Source of the DNA: a virus
Reading direction: 5' to 3' (one strand)
Virus record (IMG/VR): IMGVR_UViG_3300042319_001709
Location: 1-63,735 of that record
Length of the DNA stretch: 63,735 nucleotides
Shown here: positions 48,386 to 57,511 of the stretch, in pieces
Numbering within the stretch: the stretch's first letter is position 1
Layout: every line of letters starts with the position of its first letter
Made by a program: the position numbers and the translations under genes
The notes under the pieces: generated by a model
What the model was told of the DNA's origin: nothing
Database searches by the model: none
Seen by the model: the letters and a program-made list of their open reading frames with translations, nothing else

Positions 48386-49129
48386 TTATATTCTAACAAT
48401 CATTTCCTGTGCTAGTACTTCATCTGGCAGGAATGGTGTTAGATCGTGTAAGCCTGCTTGCTTTCCATTTTTTAATGCTTGGGCTGGTAATATTTCTTGC
48501 TGGCCAAGACATTGGCAGTCTATAATGACTGGGCCTTTTTCCTTAAGGGCATTGGGAAAATGAAGACGCAGATCTTCTTTTGTTCTGATATCCACACAAG
48601 GCATGCCAAATGCTACCGCAATATTTTTAAAGCTAGGAAACCACAGGCCACTTTCAGCACTGGTTCCATGCACCCTTCCTTCAAAGTATTTTGTCTGTGT
48701 ATTTTTAATACTTAGGTAACCGTTGTTATTGAGAATAACAAACTTGATATTCAACTCGTGTTGTTTAACTGTTGCTAATTCTTGAATGTTACTCATAAAA
48801 CTACCATCGCCGATGATACTGATAACCTGTTGATTGCTAGCCATACTTACACCAATGGCTGCAGGTAACGCCCACCCCATATCTGCTTGTGCAGGACTAA
48901 AAATAAATCTTTGTCCGTGTTTGGCATTTAATGCAACAGGACCTGCATAGCTAATGCTGCCAGCATCGCCCATTAAAATGTCATCGGCTAAACTATGCTG
49001 ATTGATCGCATCAAGTATGGCATAGATGTTTAACTGAAAATCATTTTCAGCTGGACGATATTCTTCTTGCATTACCGGCCATTTGGACCTCCAGTGATTG
49101 CATTTTTCAATCCATTCTTGTCTTGTCAT
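48386..49129 (-). CDS. ThDP-binding (PP) half of acetolactate-synthase-like enzyme
   Basis: 247 residues. GDGSFMSN (107-114) to NNNGY (134-138) is the Mg-thiamine diphosphate motif, GDG-X26-NN. The N-terminal half (LMGDAGSIS, AQADMGWALPAAIG) is the standard PP-domain start. It ends where a large-subunit acetohydroxyacid synthase ends. The N-terminal domains are encoded by the adjacent gene 49126-50133, overlapping by 4 nt. The two should assemble into one active enzyme. Confidence 0.88.
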   Translation of the reverse strand: MTRQEWIEKCNHWRSKWPVMQEEYRPAENDFQLNIYAILDAINQHSLADDILMGDAGSISYAGPVALNAKHGQRFIFSPAQADMGWALPAAIGVSMASNQQVISIIGDGSFMSNIQELATVKQHELNIKFVILNNNGYLSIKNTQTKYFEGRVHGTSAESGLWFPSFKNIAVAFGMPCVDIRTKEDLRLHFPNALKEKGPVIIDCQCLGQQEILPAQALKNGKQAGLHDLTPFLPDEVLAQEMIVRI

Positions 49130-50133
49130 GCCAAACTCCTAAAAAACTTTTCTAAATCAACATTGTATTTTTCATCAACTTCAACAATGTCTTTCTTTAA
49201 CTCGTTGATATCAAAGTCGACAACAATCTTATAACTGTCTGGACTAAACTGTTTAGGGTCATAACCAATAACACTAGCGCCTAAACTACTGCCCAACACA
49301 ATAAGTAAATCGGCATTTTGCATGGCAAAGTTTCCGGCGCGACTTCCTTTGATGCCAACTGCTCCAATACTTAGAGGATGGTTGGCAGTAGTATAATCTC
49401 TTGCACCATAGGTGCTAACATATGGAATTTGATATTGTTCGATAAATTTAACAAACTGGTCAACAGTATTGCTTTGACGAATACCGTATCCTGCCAACAC
49501 AACGGGTCGTTCAGCCCGGGCAATGGCTTGTTTTACACCGTTGTAGTCTGACAGTGTATCGGCCAAGTCGGTGGCAACATATTCTCTGTAATTCTCAGGC
49601 ATCTGCGCTGTTTGAATGTCACCTGGAATATCAATCCATACAGGACCGGGACGTCCTGTTGTTGCCAAGTGTACTGCATATTGTATTGTGTATGCTACGT
49701 CTTGTACATTGTCAACAAAGCAACTCAATTTGGTCATGGTCTTGTAGGTGTCAACAACATGGTGTTCTTGAATGCCATACTTACGAACATTGATGTTGTT
49801 CTTTTTGTTAATGTATCCGCTACAGGTTGCCAATCTAACATTGCCTGACAGAAACAAAACAGGTACACTGTCTTGCCATGCATTTAAAACCGATGTTGCA
49901 CAGTTGGTACCTGCGCAACCTGTTGTAGGATTGACCACTGCAAGTTTACCTGTAAATTTACTTTCGCCAATTGCAGAATGCCCTGCGCCCTGTTCGTTAT
50001 GATAGCAGATATAGGACATACCTTGCTTAATAAATCCGTCATTAAGACCGCTGGCTCCCCCACCCATAATTCCGTGTACACGTTCAACGCCAATTGATTT
50101 TAAGTAATCGGCTATCCAGTCACATACTCTCAT
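49126..50133 (-). CDS. PYR/R half of acetolactate-synthase-like enzyme
   Basis: 335 residues. E47 in YHNEQGAG is the catalytic glutamate that activates thiamine diphosphate. The remaining PYR domain (about 1-175) and the regulatory-like R domain (about 185-330; VVLAGYGIRQSN, LLIVLGSSL) are intact. Together with 48386-49129 it makes a 582-residue equivalent of AHAS. Splitting the gene between the R and PP domains resembles sulfopyruvate or phosphonopyruvate decarboxylases, but the AHAS-like sequence and neighbours suggest a carboligase such as YerE, which transfers acetaldehyde to a keto sugar. Confidence 0.88.
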   Translation of the reverse strand: MRVCDWIADYLKSIGVERVHGIMGGGASGLNDGFIKQGMSYICYHNEQGAGHSAIGESKFTGKLAVVNPTTGCAGTNCATSVLNAWQDSVPVLFLSGNVRLATCSGYINKKNNINVRKYGIQEHHVVDTYKTMTKLSCFVDNVQDVAYTIQYAVHLATTGRPGPVWIDIPGDIQTAQMPENYREYVATDLADTLSDYNGVKQAIARAERPVVLAGYGIRQSNTVDQFVKFIEQYQIPYVSTYGARDYTTANHPLSIGAVGIKGSRAGNFAMQNADLLIVLGSSLGASVIGYDPKQFSPDSYKIVVDFDINELKKDIVEVDEKYNVDLEKFFRSLA

Positions 50134-51296
50134 TTTGTTCCTAACGCTTTGTAAATTCTATTCAGGCCTTCTTGAATGTTTTCACGACTGGTTGCATAAC
50201 ACAATCTAATATAGCCTTCGCCGTGTTCTCCAAAGCAATGCCCAGGCAAAGTCACTACTCCAGCATCCATTAACTTTTCAACAACTTGGTCACTTGATAA
50301 TCCTGTTGCCGTGATGTTAGGAAATACATAAAATGCACCGCCCGGCTTAAGGCACTTGAATCCTTTAACACGATTGAGCCCGTCAACTAGCAGATCTCTA
50401 CGTGCCCGATATTCTGCCATCATGTTTGTGACTGTTTCTTGACTGCCGCGAATGGCTTCAATGCCAGCACGTTGAACAAATGTACTGACACAACTTGCAG
50501 TGGTTTGTAGCAGGGCTGCTATGCGTTCAATAATATTGGCAGGTCCAATCAGTGTGCCCAATCTCCAACCAGTCATGGCAAATGCTTTACTAAAACCATT
50601 GCTAAGGATAACATGTTCCTTGCAATGATCGTAAATGCTAGGACTTGCAAAGCCAATTGGTTCGTAGTTCATACGTGCATAAATCTCATCACTGTAAATG
50701 TAGATATCATGCTTCTTGGCAATTTCATAAATGCGTTTGACTTCATCGGTGGTAAGCACACTGCCTGTGGGATTTTGCGGACTGTTGATAATAATTAGTC
50801 GTGTCTTGTCTGTGATAGCCGCTTCAATGTCGTCCGGACTCATACGGAATTCGTTTTCTTCTTTAAGTGGCACCCGTACAGGAACAGCACCACACATTTT
50901 GATGTTGCTGTAATATGTGCTGAAGCCGGGGTCTGGCACAATAACTTCGCATCCAGGATCAACCAAACAGAATACCGCATAGTAGATGGCAATGTTGGCA
51001 CCCGGAGTAATCAACACTTGATCTAGATCAGGACGAAATCCTCTGCTACGTTCTGTGGCAAACTGCACAGCCTCTCTAAATTCTTGTAACCCAAAACTAC
51101 TACCGTAGTGTGTTTCCCCGTTGGATAAAGATTGAACAGCAGCCCAAGTAACATTCTTAGGTGTGTCAAAGTCTGGCTCACCTATCTCCATGTGTATAAG
51201 ATGTCGGCCTTTGGCTTCTAAAACCTTGGCCATGTCTAGATATTTGAACATTGGCTGTCCATCAATCTTAGACGTTACCTGGCTTAGACTTTTCAT
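50130..51296 (-). CDS. Class I aminotransferase
   Basis: 388 residues. HYGSSFGLQEFREA near 77, the Asn/Asp/Tyr sites NSPQNPTGSV and YSDEIYARM (about 200), the PLP lysine in SNGFSKAFAMTGWRLG (about 235) and the C-terminal RLCYATS Arg are intact. This is an aspartate-type aminotransferase of the 2-oxoacid family. It may serve the sugar cluster by transaminating a keto intermediate, though the sugar aminotransferases are usually of the DegT type. Overlaps 51293-52612 by 4 nt. Confidence 0.9.
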   Translation of the reverse strand: MKSLSQVTSKIDGQPMFKYLDMAKVLEAKGRHLIHMEIGEPDFDTPKNVTWAAVQSLSNGETHYGSSFGLQEFREAVQFATERSRGFRPDLDQVLITPGANIAIYYAVFCLVDPGCEVIVPDPGFSTYYSNIKMCGAVPVRVPLKEENEFRMSPDDIEAAITDKTRLIIINSPQNPTGSVLTTDEVKRIYEIAKKHDIYIYSDEIYARMNYEPIGFASPSIYDHCKEHVILSNGFSKAFAMTGWRLGTLIGPANIIERIAALLQTTASCVSTFVQRAGIEAIRGSQETVTNMMAEYRARRDLLVDGLNRVKGFKCLKPGGAFYVFPNITATGLSSDQVVEKLMDAGVVTLPGHCFGEHGEGYIRLCYATSRENIQEGLNRIYKALGTK

Positions 51297-52612
51297 AGGT
51301 ACAAACTCATAAAGCCGTCAACCTTTTCTCCAATGTAGGCAATCTGCTCTGGAGTGATAACTGGACTGCATCCATGGAAGTAGGTATTTTTCATAGTAAA
51401 TGTGGCCACAGGATAGTTGTCACGTGCATCTGCAGGATTCATTAAATGACTGTATGCAGGTTGCAACATGATATTACCAGCAAAGTAGGGACGTGTTTGA
51501 ATTAAATTTTCTTCCAAATAATCAACAATGTCCATGCGGGTAAACGGGGCACCTTCACGGATAGTTAATGGAAACGCAAACCAACTAACATCGGCTTTAT
51601 CTCTAGCACGTGGCAAGTGAAAAAATTCTTCATACTTTTTATAGATAGCAAACAGTAGATCGTAGTTGCGTTGACGCAAGGAATGTATCTCTGGCAATTT
51701 TTTAAGTTGCTCTAGTCCCATTGCCGCTTGTAGTTCAATTGGCTTTAGATTGTAACCAATTTCGTCGTATACATACTTGTGATCAAAAATCTGATCAGGC
51801 ATTTCTGGAATCCATTCATTGAATCGCTTGCCACAAGTGCCACATTTTAACTTGTTGGCCTCGGGTCCTACACAATAGCAACCACGTCCCCATTCACGCA
51901 AACTGCGTACAATAATCTCTTGCTGTGGATCGTTCATGGCAACAAAACCGCCTTCGCCCATGGTCATGTGGTGTGCTGGATAAAAACTACAGCTGGCCAT
52001 TTCTCCAAAGCTACCCAACGGCTTGCCATCATAAGTTGTGCCAAGTCCATCACAACAATCTTCCAATAAGATTAGATTGTACTGGTTTACCAGTTCCATT
52101 ACTCGATCCATGTTAGGCGGATTGCCTAGTACATGAGCAAACGTAATAATTTTAATTTCTGGATCTGCCGCGAGCAAACGTTCTGCGTGATCTAGATCGA
52201 TGTTTAGTGTATCAATTTCAATATCACAAAACACAGGCGTGAAGCCGTTTTGAATAGTAGGATTAAGTGTTGTTGGGAATCCAGCAATAGGCATCAATAC
52301 CTTGGTGCCGGGTGGAAAGTTGTGTCCACGCTTGGACTTCATAGCTGTCATCATAAGCAAGTTAGCACTACTGCCCGAATTGGTCAACACTCCACGAGTT
52401 TTACCAAATTCTTTTGGAAATTTTTGTTCAAATCGTAGACTTTTATTGCCCATTACCAGCCAACCGTTTAACAATGCTTCCGCGGCTGCTACATATTCAT
52501 CTGAGTCAAAATGCGGACCTGCATAGTTTACAAAGTCCTTGCCGGCTACCCAAGTCTTGGCAGCGTGTTTAGCATCAATGTATTTTTTAATATCTTCTAA
52601 TATTTGTTTCAT
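51293..52612 (-). CDS. rfbH: CDP-4-keto-6-deoxyglucose 3-dehydrase-like protein (RfbH/E1)
   Basis: 439 residues, DegT/AHBA family. The PLP lysine is replaced by His in SFYPAHHMTMGEGG (209-222), the hallmark of E1/RfbH, which uses PMP. Cysteines in EDCCDGLG (186-187), CYC (245-247), and KCGTCGKRF (257-260) could bind the [2Fe-2S] cluster of this family. It removes the C-3 hydroxyl of a 4-keto-6-deoxy sugar, leading to 3,6-dideoxyhexoses. Its E3 reductase partner is not visible in this window. Confidence 0.88.
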   Translation of the reverse strand: MKQILEDIKKYIDAKHAAKTWVAGKDFVNYAGPHFDSDEYVAAAEALLNGWLVMGNKSLRFEQKFPKEFGKTRGVLTNSGSSANLLMMTAMKSKRGHNFPPGTKVLMPIAGFPTTLNPTIQNGFTPVFCDIEIDTLNIDLDHAERLLAADPEIKIITFAHVLGNPPNMDRVMELVNQYNLILLEDCCDGLGTTYDGKPLGSFGEMASCSFYPAHHMTMGEGGFVAMNDPQQEIIVRSLREWGRGCYCVGPEANKLKCGTCGKRFNEWIPEMPDQIFDHKYVYDEIGYNLKPIELQAAMGLEQLKKLPEIHSLRQRNYDLLFAIYKKYEEFFHLPRARDKADVSWFAFPLTIREGAPFTRMDIVDYLEENLIQTRPYFAGNIMLQPAYSHLMNPADARDNYPVATFTMKNTYFHGCSPVITPEQIAYIGEKVDGFMSLYL

Positions 52613-53334
52613 AATTTAATCCCAAGTTGATTAGAAATTTTTCTCATAATGTTTATTACTTCCTGACTACCGCGACTGCCGTGAAAATGCAATATGTGTG
52701 CCTGATTTATGGATATACGGTTCCATTCATTGTGCCAGGTTATTGCATTTTGATCCAAGGATCTTAAACGCATTGCTTGATAGGCCATCTCTGGATGTAA
52801 TCGATCAGACTCATCAATGTCTTGGTTCCAAAACATAGCATTATGCCTTAACTGATCAAATCCCCAATTACGGTCTGGGTGAGTTTCTCTTTGTTCCAAC
52901 CAGTCTTCTCCAAGTTTCCATACATGATCCAACATGGTATGTGGATAATATTGTATATCATCGTTGAAATGGTGTATACACTCATTATGACTTTTTGGAT
53001 CAGTATAATTAAACAATCGGTATTCGGGGAATCTGTCAGAAAACAATTCTGTAGGCCGTATCATAAGTGTGTCGGCACCTGCCCAAAATATATTGCAGGG
53101 TTCTCGGTGCCACAAATCTTTAATATCTAACCAATTTTGATATGCACAAGTATCGCCGTTGGTGGCAGGATCCGTCCACAGTATTGTTTCAAATGGTTCT
53201 TTTACAAAATGTTGAAAACTGGCTAGTCTTAAACGATACATTTCTTGATAGTCTAAATATAATTGTGAACTATCATTGCCCATCCAATTTTCTGATATAG
53301 GACGCACTGAACATACCAAATAATTTTTTACCAT
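52609..53334 (-). CDS. Putative glycosyltransferase (GT-A-like)
   Basis: 241 residues. The FWAGADTLMIRP region (about 83) has the G-x-D-x metal site style of GT-A enzymes, and the N-terminal SVRPISENWMG strand fits. C-terminal HFHGSRGSQEV resembles a conserved His region. Not convincing enough for a family. It follows the RfbB-like dehydratase in the sugar cluster. Confidence 0.6.
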   Translation of the reverse strand: MVKNYLVCSVRPISENWMGNDSSQLYLDYQEMYRLRLASFQHFVKEPFETILWTDPATNGDTCAYQNWLDIKDLWHREPCNIFWAGADTLMIRPTELFSDRFPEYRLFNYTDPKSHNECIHHFNDDIQYYPHTMLDHVWKLGEDWLEQRETHPDRNWGFDQLRHNAMFWNQDIDESDRLHPEMAYQAMRLRSLDQNAITWHNEWNRISINQAHILHFHGSRGSQEVINIMRKISNQLGIKL

Positions 53335-54275
53335 ACAAAATTATTCCTGTAGTGTTTAACTACTTGGGCTAATTCTTGATCAAAGTCAGCAGTTGCAGTC
53401 CAACCCAATTGTTTTAATTTGCTATCATTGATGGCATATCTTACGTCCTGACCTTGTCTAGAACTAGGAGTAACAAAAGATTCCCAGTCATGGTCATGAT
53501 CGACATCAAAATAGTAAGACAATATTTTTTTTATCACTTCTCGATTTGGCATTTCAGCATTGCCGCTTATGTTGTAGATCTCACCAGTGACACCTTGGTC
53601 AATGATGTGTATTACAGCACGGGCAGTGTCGCCGGCATGCAACCATACTCGACTTGGGTTTCCATTATCATGCAAATCAATTTTGCGATTCAACGACAAA
53701 AATTTAATTGATTTTGGAATTAGTTTTTCCACATATTGCCCAATACCATAATTGTTTGTGGGTCTAACAATTACATAGCGAATGTTGTGAGTACGTGCCC
53801 AGGCCAAAACCAACATGTCGGCTGCGGCCTTGCTGGCACTGTACGGATTGCTTGGTGTTAAGATATCCTGCTCGGTATGACTACCGTCAACAATATCTCC
53901 ATAAACTTCGTCTGTGCTAAAATGCAAAAAAATTGGTCTGCGCACAGGCGGCATTGCTCGAATCAACTCAAGTAGATGATGCACCCCATTGATATTGCTT
54001 CTCAAAAACACATCGCTACTCATGATGCTGTTGTCCACATGAGATTCGGCAGCTGTGTTAATCACATAATCGCAATCATAAAGTAATTCAAGATCATTGA
54101 TGTCTTGTTGTAAAAATTTAAAGTTTGGATTTGCACCAAACTCATCTAATAGATCTGAATTACTAGCATAAGTTTTTTTGTCCACGCCCATAACACGCCA
54201 GCCACGTTCAAGACATTGCCTTGTCACGTGACCACCAATAAATCCCAAACATCCAGTAACATAAACTATTTTCAA
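53328..54275 (-). CDS. dTDP-glucose 4,6-dehydratase-like protein
   Basis: 315 residues, extended SDR. TGCLGFIGGHV (7-17), AAESHVDNSI near 75 and HFSTDEVYGD (about 118) are RfbB motifs; YSASKAAADMLV (about 145) is the catalytic Tyr-Lys. It converts a nucleoside-diphosphate glucose to a 4-keto-6-deoxy sugar, the substrate of RfbH. The CDP-versus-dTDP choice is not clear from sequence. Confidence 0.87.
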   Translation of the reverse strand: MKIVYVTGCLGFIGGHVTRQCLERGWRVMGVDKKTYASNSDLLDEFGANPNFKFLQQDINDLELLYDCDYVINTAAESHVDNSIMSSDVFLRSNINGVHHLLELIRAMPPVRRPIFLHFSTDEVYGDIVDGSHTEQDILTPSNPYSASKAAADMLVLAWARTHNIRYVIVRPTNNYGIGQYVEKLIPKSIKFLSLNRKIDLHDNGNPSRVWLHAGDTARAVIHIIDQGVTGEIYNISGNAEMPNREVIKKILSYYFDVDHDHDWESFVTPSSRQGQDVRYAINDSKLKQLGWTATADFDQELAQVVKHYRNNFVW

Positions 54276-55510
54276 GTTTCAATCCTTTTCACATGATACT
54301 TAGCTTCACTAACGCTGTCGCGATATCTATTTCCACCACGATACCATTTAGTAGCCTTGCATCCAGGCCCAGCTTCGGCTATGGTGCCAGCAGTTTCCAT
54401 TATGTCGATTGTACGGTCAATTGTGCCGTTGTTCCAGTCACTAATAAGACCCATATTGTGATGAGGATCTGCTAGCAAGTTGTCAAGTTTGGTGCATGCA
54501 TCATCTATGCTCCAAGGAATGTAGAGTCGGTTGGGATCGTTTGCAAAAGTCTCGGGGAAACTACGATATGCAGGATACAGTACATTACATCCTAATGTAT
54601 CCGCTTCACTAACTGTGTTACTAACCCAATCTTGAAGGGCACAATTAAACAGCACACGAGTATCATTAAGCAGATTATAGTAATCATTTTTCTTTAGGTT
54701 TTCGTAGATTTTGAGTTTGCCCTGAGCTTCTAACTGCCTAGCACGTTTGACATACTTGGGATTATTACTACGTAGTGGTCCGCCCTGGAAGATAGCAAAC
54801 TCTATTTGTGTCTGATACCCTTGGGCAAGGTACATCTCAATCAAGTCCATGTAAAAATCAGGTTGTTTCTCTTGATCAAATCTTGCGGCAAATCCCACAC
54901 GCATTGTTCGTTGATCAAATGGTCGGATGTTTCCTGCACCACCAACACGCTCTAACACTTCTTCCTTGCCAAATGCTAGGCCACTAATATTATATATAGG
55001 AGCACGCCATCCAGCAATGCGCATATGAGCAACCATCTCTTCGTTTGTTGCGAGAACCCCATCCACGAACTCATTAACCATTTGTTCGTAAAGTCCCATC
55101 CATTTTGCCATACCCCATACATGTACGAAGTCATCAGGATCAATGGACTGAGCAAGACACCTAACAAAAACACGGGGACGCTGACTAGCAGGGATCTGAT
55201 CAAATATGTAAGGAAGGGATTCAATGCCGGGTTGAAACATGTCTTCAAAGTAGATAACATCTTCATTTGTAACTTCTCCATTCTTCATCAATTGAACCAA
55301 GTTCATAATTTGACTCATGCCAAAATAACTGCGGCCATGTGCGTCCAGCACTTGCCCCACACTGATTGCTTTTGTATTGTCTAGTGTAGTGCCTGGTACA
55401 TATACCACATCAAGGCCGCGCTGATCAAATACTCGGCGATTCCATTCAGTTAGTTGTAGTGTGTACCGGGCTTCGTAACTTTCAAGCCCCATGTAATATA
55501 GTTTTCTCAT
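54272..55510 (-). CDS. Glycosyltransferase-like protein
   Basis: 412 residues from the internal ATG, which has AAGG nearby; the longer frame contains a -10-like TATAAT. GFAARFDQEKQPDFYMDLIE (about 210) matches the GT4 C-terminal domain, and YENLKKNDYYNLLNDTRVLFNCALQDWVSNTVSEADTLG has the E-x7-E-like region. GT-B fold with two Rossmann lobes. It heads the sugar cluster, with no acceptor identified. Confidence 0.75.
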   Translation of the reverse strand: MRKLYYMGLESYEARYTLQLTEWNRRVFDQRGLDVVYVPGTTLDNTKAISVGQVLDAHGRSYFGMSQIMNLVQLMKNGEVTNEDVIYFEDMFQPGIESLPYIFDQIPASQRPRVFVRCLAQSIDPDDFVHVWGMAKWMGLYEQMVNEFVDGVLATNEEMVAHMRIAGWRAPIYNISGLAFGKEEVLERVGGAGNIRPFDQRTMRVGFAARFDQEKQPDFYMDLIEMYLAQGYQTQIEFAIFQGGPLRSNNPKYVKRARQLEAQGKLKIYENLKKNDYYNLLNDTRVLFNCALQDWVSNTVSEADTLGCNVLYPAYRSFPETFANDPNRLYIPWSIDDACTKLDNLLADPHHNMGLISDWNNGTIDRTIDIMETAGTIAEAGPGCKATKWYRGGNRYRDSVSEAKYHVKRIET

Positions 55511-55538
55511 TGTTGTACCTTGGTAGTTTATTTGTGTA

Positions 55539-56261
55539 TTATACACGATTGAGTATGTGATTAGCAAACACTTGATGTCCTAATCTACTGGGGTGAAAAT
55601 CACCGTGTGCGGGTCCAAACAGATTGGTCTCTAGCATTTCTTGCAATCCCAGAAAATGTTGATCGCTGTAGTCAGAAATTTGTCTGCAAAGATCATAACG
55701 GTTGTGTTGTTTGGCAGTGGAGAAAAAGTTTGGATCAATTCTCAAGGGAATGATGCTGGGCACGTGTCGTTGGTCTAACAACTGTATCCAACTTGTGCAA
55801 ACTGGAACTAGTTTGGTAAAACTTGGCAAAATTCCAGTATGTAAATCAGTAACACCGCCCGACAACCAAATGTCTGTGTCAAACTGCTGTGCAATACCAT
55901 CAAGCTTGATGTAAAACAGTTCAATCAGTTGTTCGTACAAATGAAACAAACTTGTTGACTGCGAGTAAACGCTGTCTAGATCAATATCGTATCGTTCATG
56001 CAGTAACGGACGAAATGCGTCGGTCTGCAAGACTAATATTTTAAGTTCAGAATCATCTACTCGTGTGTCCAAGTAGTTCCAAAGAGCATAGCAAGTCTGC
56101 CAGTGACTGCTATACCCCCTGCTTAGATTCACAACCTTGAAATGTTTGCCAAGGTACTCTTCCATGCCAGGATGATTGAGCACCAGTTGGTGGTCGCCGT
56201 TGTGGTCCCATTCACCGCAACCCCAACTGTCGCCTACAATTAGCAACGTTGGTTGTGTCAT
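55539..56261 (-). CDS. SGNH-like protein
   Basis: 240 residues. GDSWG (9-13) with the nucleophile Ser, SRGYSSHW near 47 (Gly block), a GGVTDLH near 130 and GDFHPSRLGHQ (about 222) with the His. This is the clearest SGNH hydrolase of the five here. It overlaps neither neighbour but lies between the glycosyltransferase and short genes. It may deacylate or acylate sugars. Confidence 0.75.
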   Translation of the reverse strand: MTQPTLLIVGDSWGCGEWDHNGDHQLVLNHPGMEEYLGKHFKVVNLSRGYSSHWQTCYALWNYLDTRVDDSELKILVLQTDAFRPLLHERYDIDLDSVYSQSTSLFHLYEQLIELFYIKLDGIAQQFDTDIWLSGGVTDLHTGILPSFTKLVPVCTSWIQLLDQRHVPSIIPLRIDPNFFSTAKQHNRYDLCRQISDYSDQHFLGLQEMLETNLFGPAHGDFHPSRLGHQVFANHILNRV

Positions 56262-56262
56262 T

Positions 56263-56469
56263 TCAACGACGTCTATCTACGATCCACATGTCTTTGGCAA
56301 ATTTGCCTTGTGCGAATTTGCTGTACTGCTGGTAAGCATAGCTTTTCCAGTTGTACAAATCGCTTTCGTTAAACCGATATCCAAAATCTTGACAGAACTC
56401 GCAGTAACGTTCGAGATCCTCAAAAATAGTGTGTACTTTTGGATTGGGGGTAAATGTCATCTTGGCCAT
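56263..56469 (-). CDS. 68-residue protein, unknown
   Basis: The ATG at 56467-56469 is chosen; the longer frame overlaps 56483-56926. Helical with aromatic and basic residues and two Cys (ERYCEFC), and a C-terminal VDRRR. Found next to the SGNH gene with a 1-nt gap. Confidence 0.62.
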   Translation of the reverse strand: MAKMTFTPNPKVHTIFEDLERYCEFCQDFGYRFNESDLYNWKSYAYQQYSKFAQGKFAKDMWIVDRRR

Positions 56470-56482
56470 TTGATTTGCCTTA

Positions 56483-56926
56483 TTAAATTTTAACTGAGAG
56501 GTTGGCTTGTTGGGTTTCATACTTGATTAAAGCTCCGTTCTCACCGTCTTCGGAAACTTCAATCCATATGGCACGGTCGGGATATCGACTTGCTATATGT
56601 ATATATAGGTCATCTGCCATCATCTCGCAACTTTTAAAGTCTAGAGTGAGCACAGCATCTTTGTAAAGATTTTCCAACCAGCGTTTGAACTGGATGAACT
56701 CGATATCTCGATCGTTGTGTAAAACATCAATCCAGACTTGGAAGTGAAAGATATGTCTATGTGGGTATCCAAGAAAACTTACATCATACTCATCTCCAGT
56801 GGCAAGGGTAGGGTCAGTTAATGCAGCCGGATATTTGTGAATCCCTTCTTTTCGAAAGGTAACCCAAATTTTACGTTCGGCCTTGAGTTTGATACGTTCT
56901 GCTTGTTCTCTGAGTGCTTGGTTCAT
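56483..56926 (-). CDS. T-fold-like protein, unknown
   Basis: 147 residues. GYPHRHIFHFQVWIDVLHNDRDIEFI and DFKSCEMMADDL resemble the strand-helix order of the 6-pyruvoyl-tetrahydropterin synthase/T-fold (His-rich first strand and a late helix), though zinc ligands are incomplete. It may be a divergent member. Near the 7-deazaguanine genes in spirit but 14 kb away. Alternatives remain open. Confidence 0.5.
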   Translation of the reverse strand: MNQALREQAERIKLKAERKIWVTFRKEGIHKYPAALTDPTLATGDEYDVSFLGYPHRHIFHFQVWIDVLHNDRDIEFIQFKRWLENLYKDAVLTLDFKSCEMMADDLYIHIASRYPDRAIWIEVSEDGENGALIKYETQQANLSVKI

Positions 56927-56966
56927 ATTTGATAGGTATTAAAAATTTGTAAATACATGATACTTA

Positions 56967-57503
56967 TTATGCAAGTGGGTCGTCCTTGGTATATTCATTC
57001 CACTTAGTAAACACTGATCGACGCATTAGTGCGTGTACGCTGTGACACCAGACACCAGGGTTGGTAGCATCAAAGTCTTTGTCGTCTAGCTTGATTGTAG
57101 CATTATATCCTAGCTGTTGTATATAGGGCAATTTGACCGAAATCATGGGAATGAAGTTGTTGTTCTCGCACAATCCAGATTCTAACAATCCCTCTACACA
57201 ACTAGAATCAATATCCAATGTGCATACATAACCTTTATCCAAGAATGACTTGATCATGTTCTCCCAGTCTAGCCAACCACGAGCATTGGTGTCGTATTTG
57301 GGAAAACTCATGTTGGCACCAAAATAAATGTGTTCAACGTGTTTGGATTTGTCTTCATATGAAGCAAAGTCGTCAAGCCAATCTTGTATTTCTTCAACAG
57401 GCTGAACTCCTACCACAAACAAAGTCTGTTTGTTAAATGCTGGAGTTTTCTCAATTTCGATCCCAGTAAAAAATCTCACACCGTCATGGTTTTCTCTAAT
57501 CAT
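56967..57503 (-). CDS. 178-residue protein, unknown
   Basis: Soluble alpha/beta protein. GIEIEKTPAFNKQTLFVVG near the start and CTLDIDSSCVEGLL in the middle, with a tail of TKDDPLA. The GIEIEKTPAF segment recalls a substrate-handling motif seen next to QueE-type genes in phages, but I cannot name the family. Confidence 0.62.
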   Translation of the reverse strand: MIRENHDGVRFFTGIEIEKTPAFNKQTLFVVGVQPVEEIQDWLDDFASYEDKSKHVEHIYFGANMSFPKYDTNARGWLDWENMIKSFLDKGYVCTLDIDSSCVEGLLESGLCENNNFIPMISVKLPYIQQLGYNATIKLDDKDFDATNPGVWCHSVHALMRRSVFTKWNEYTKDDPLA

Positions 57504-57511
57504 TCTGGTCC

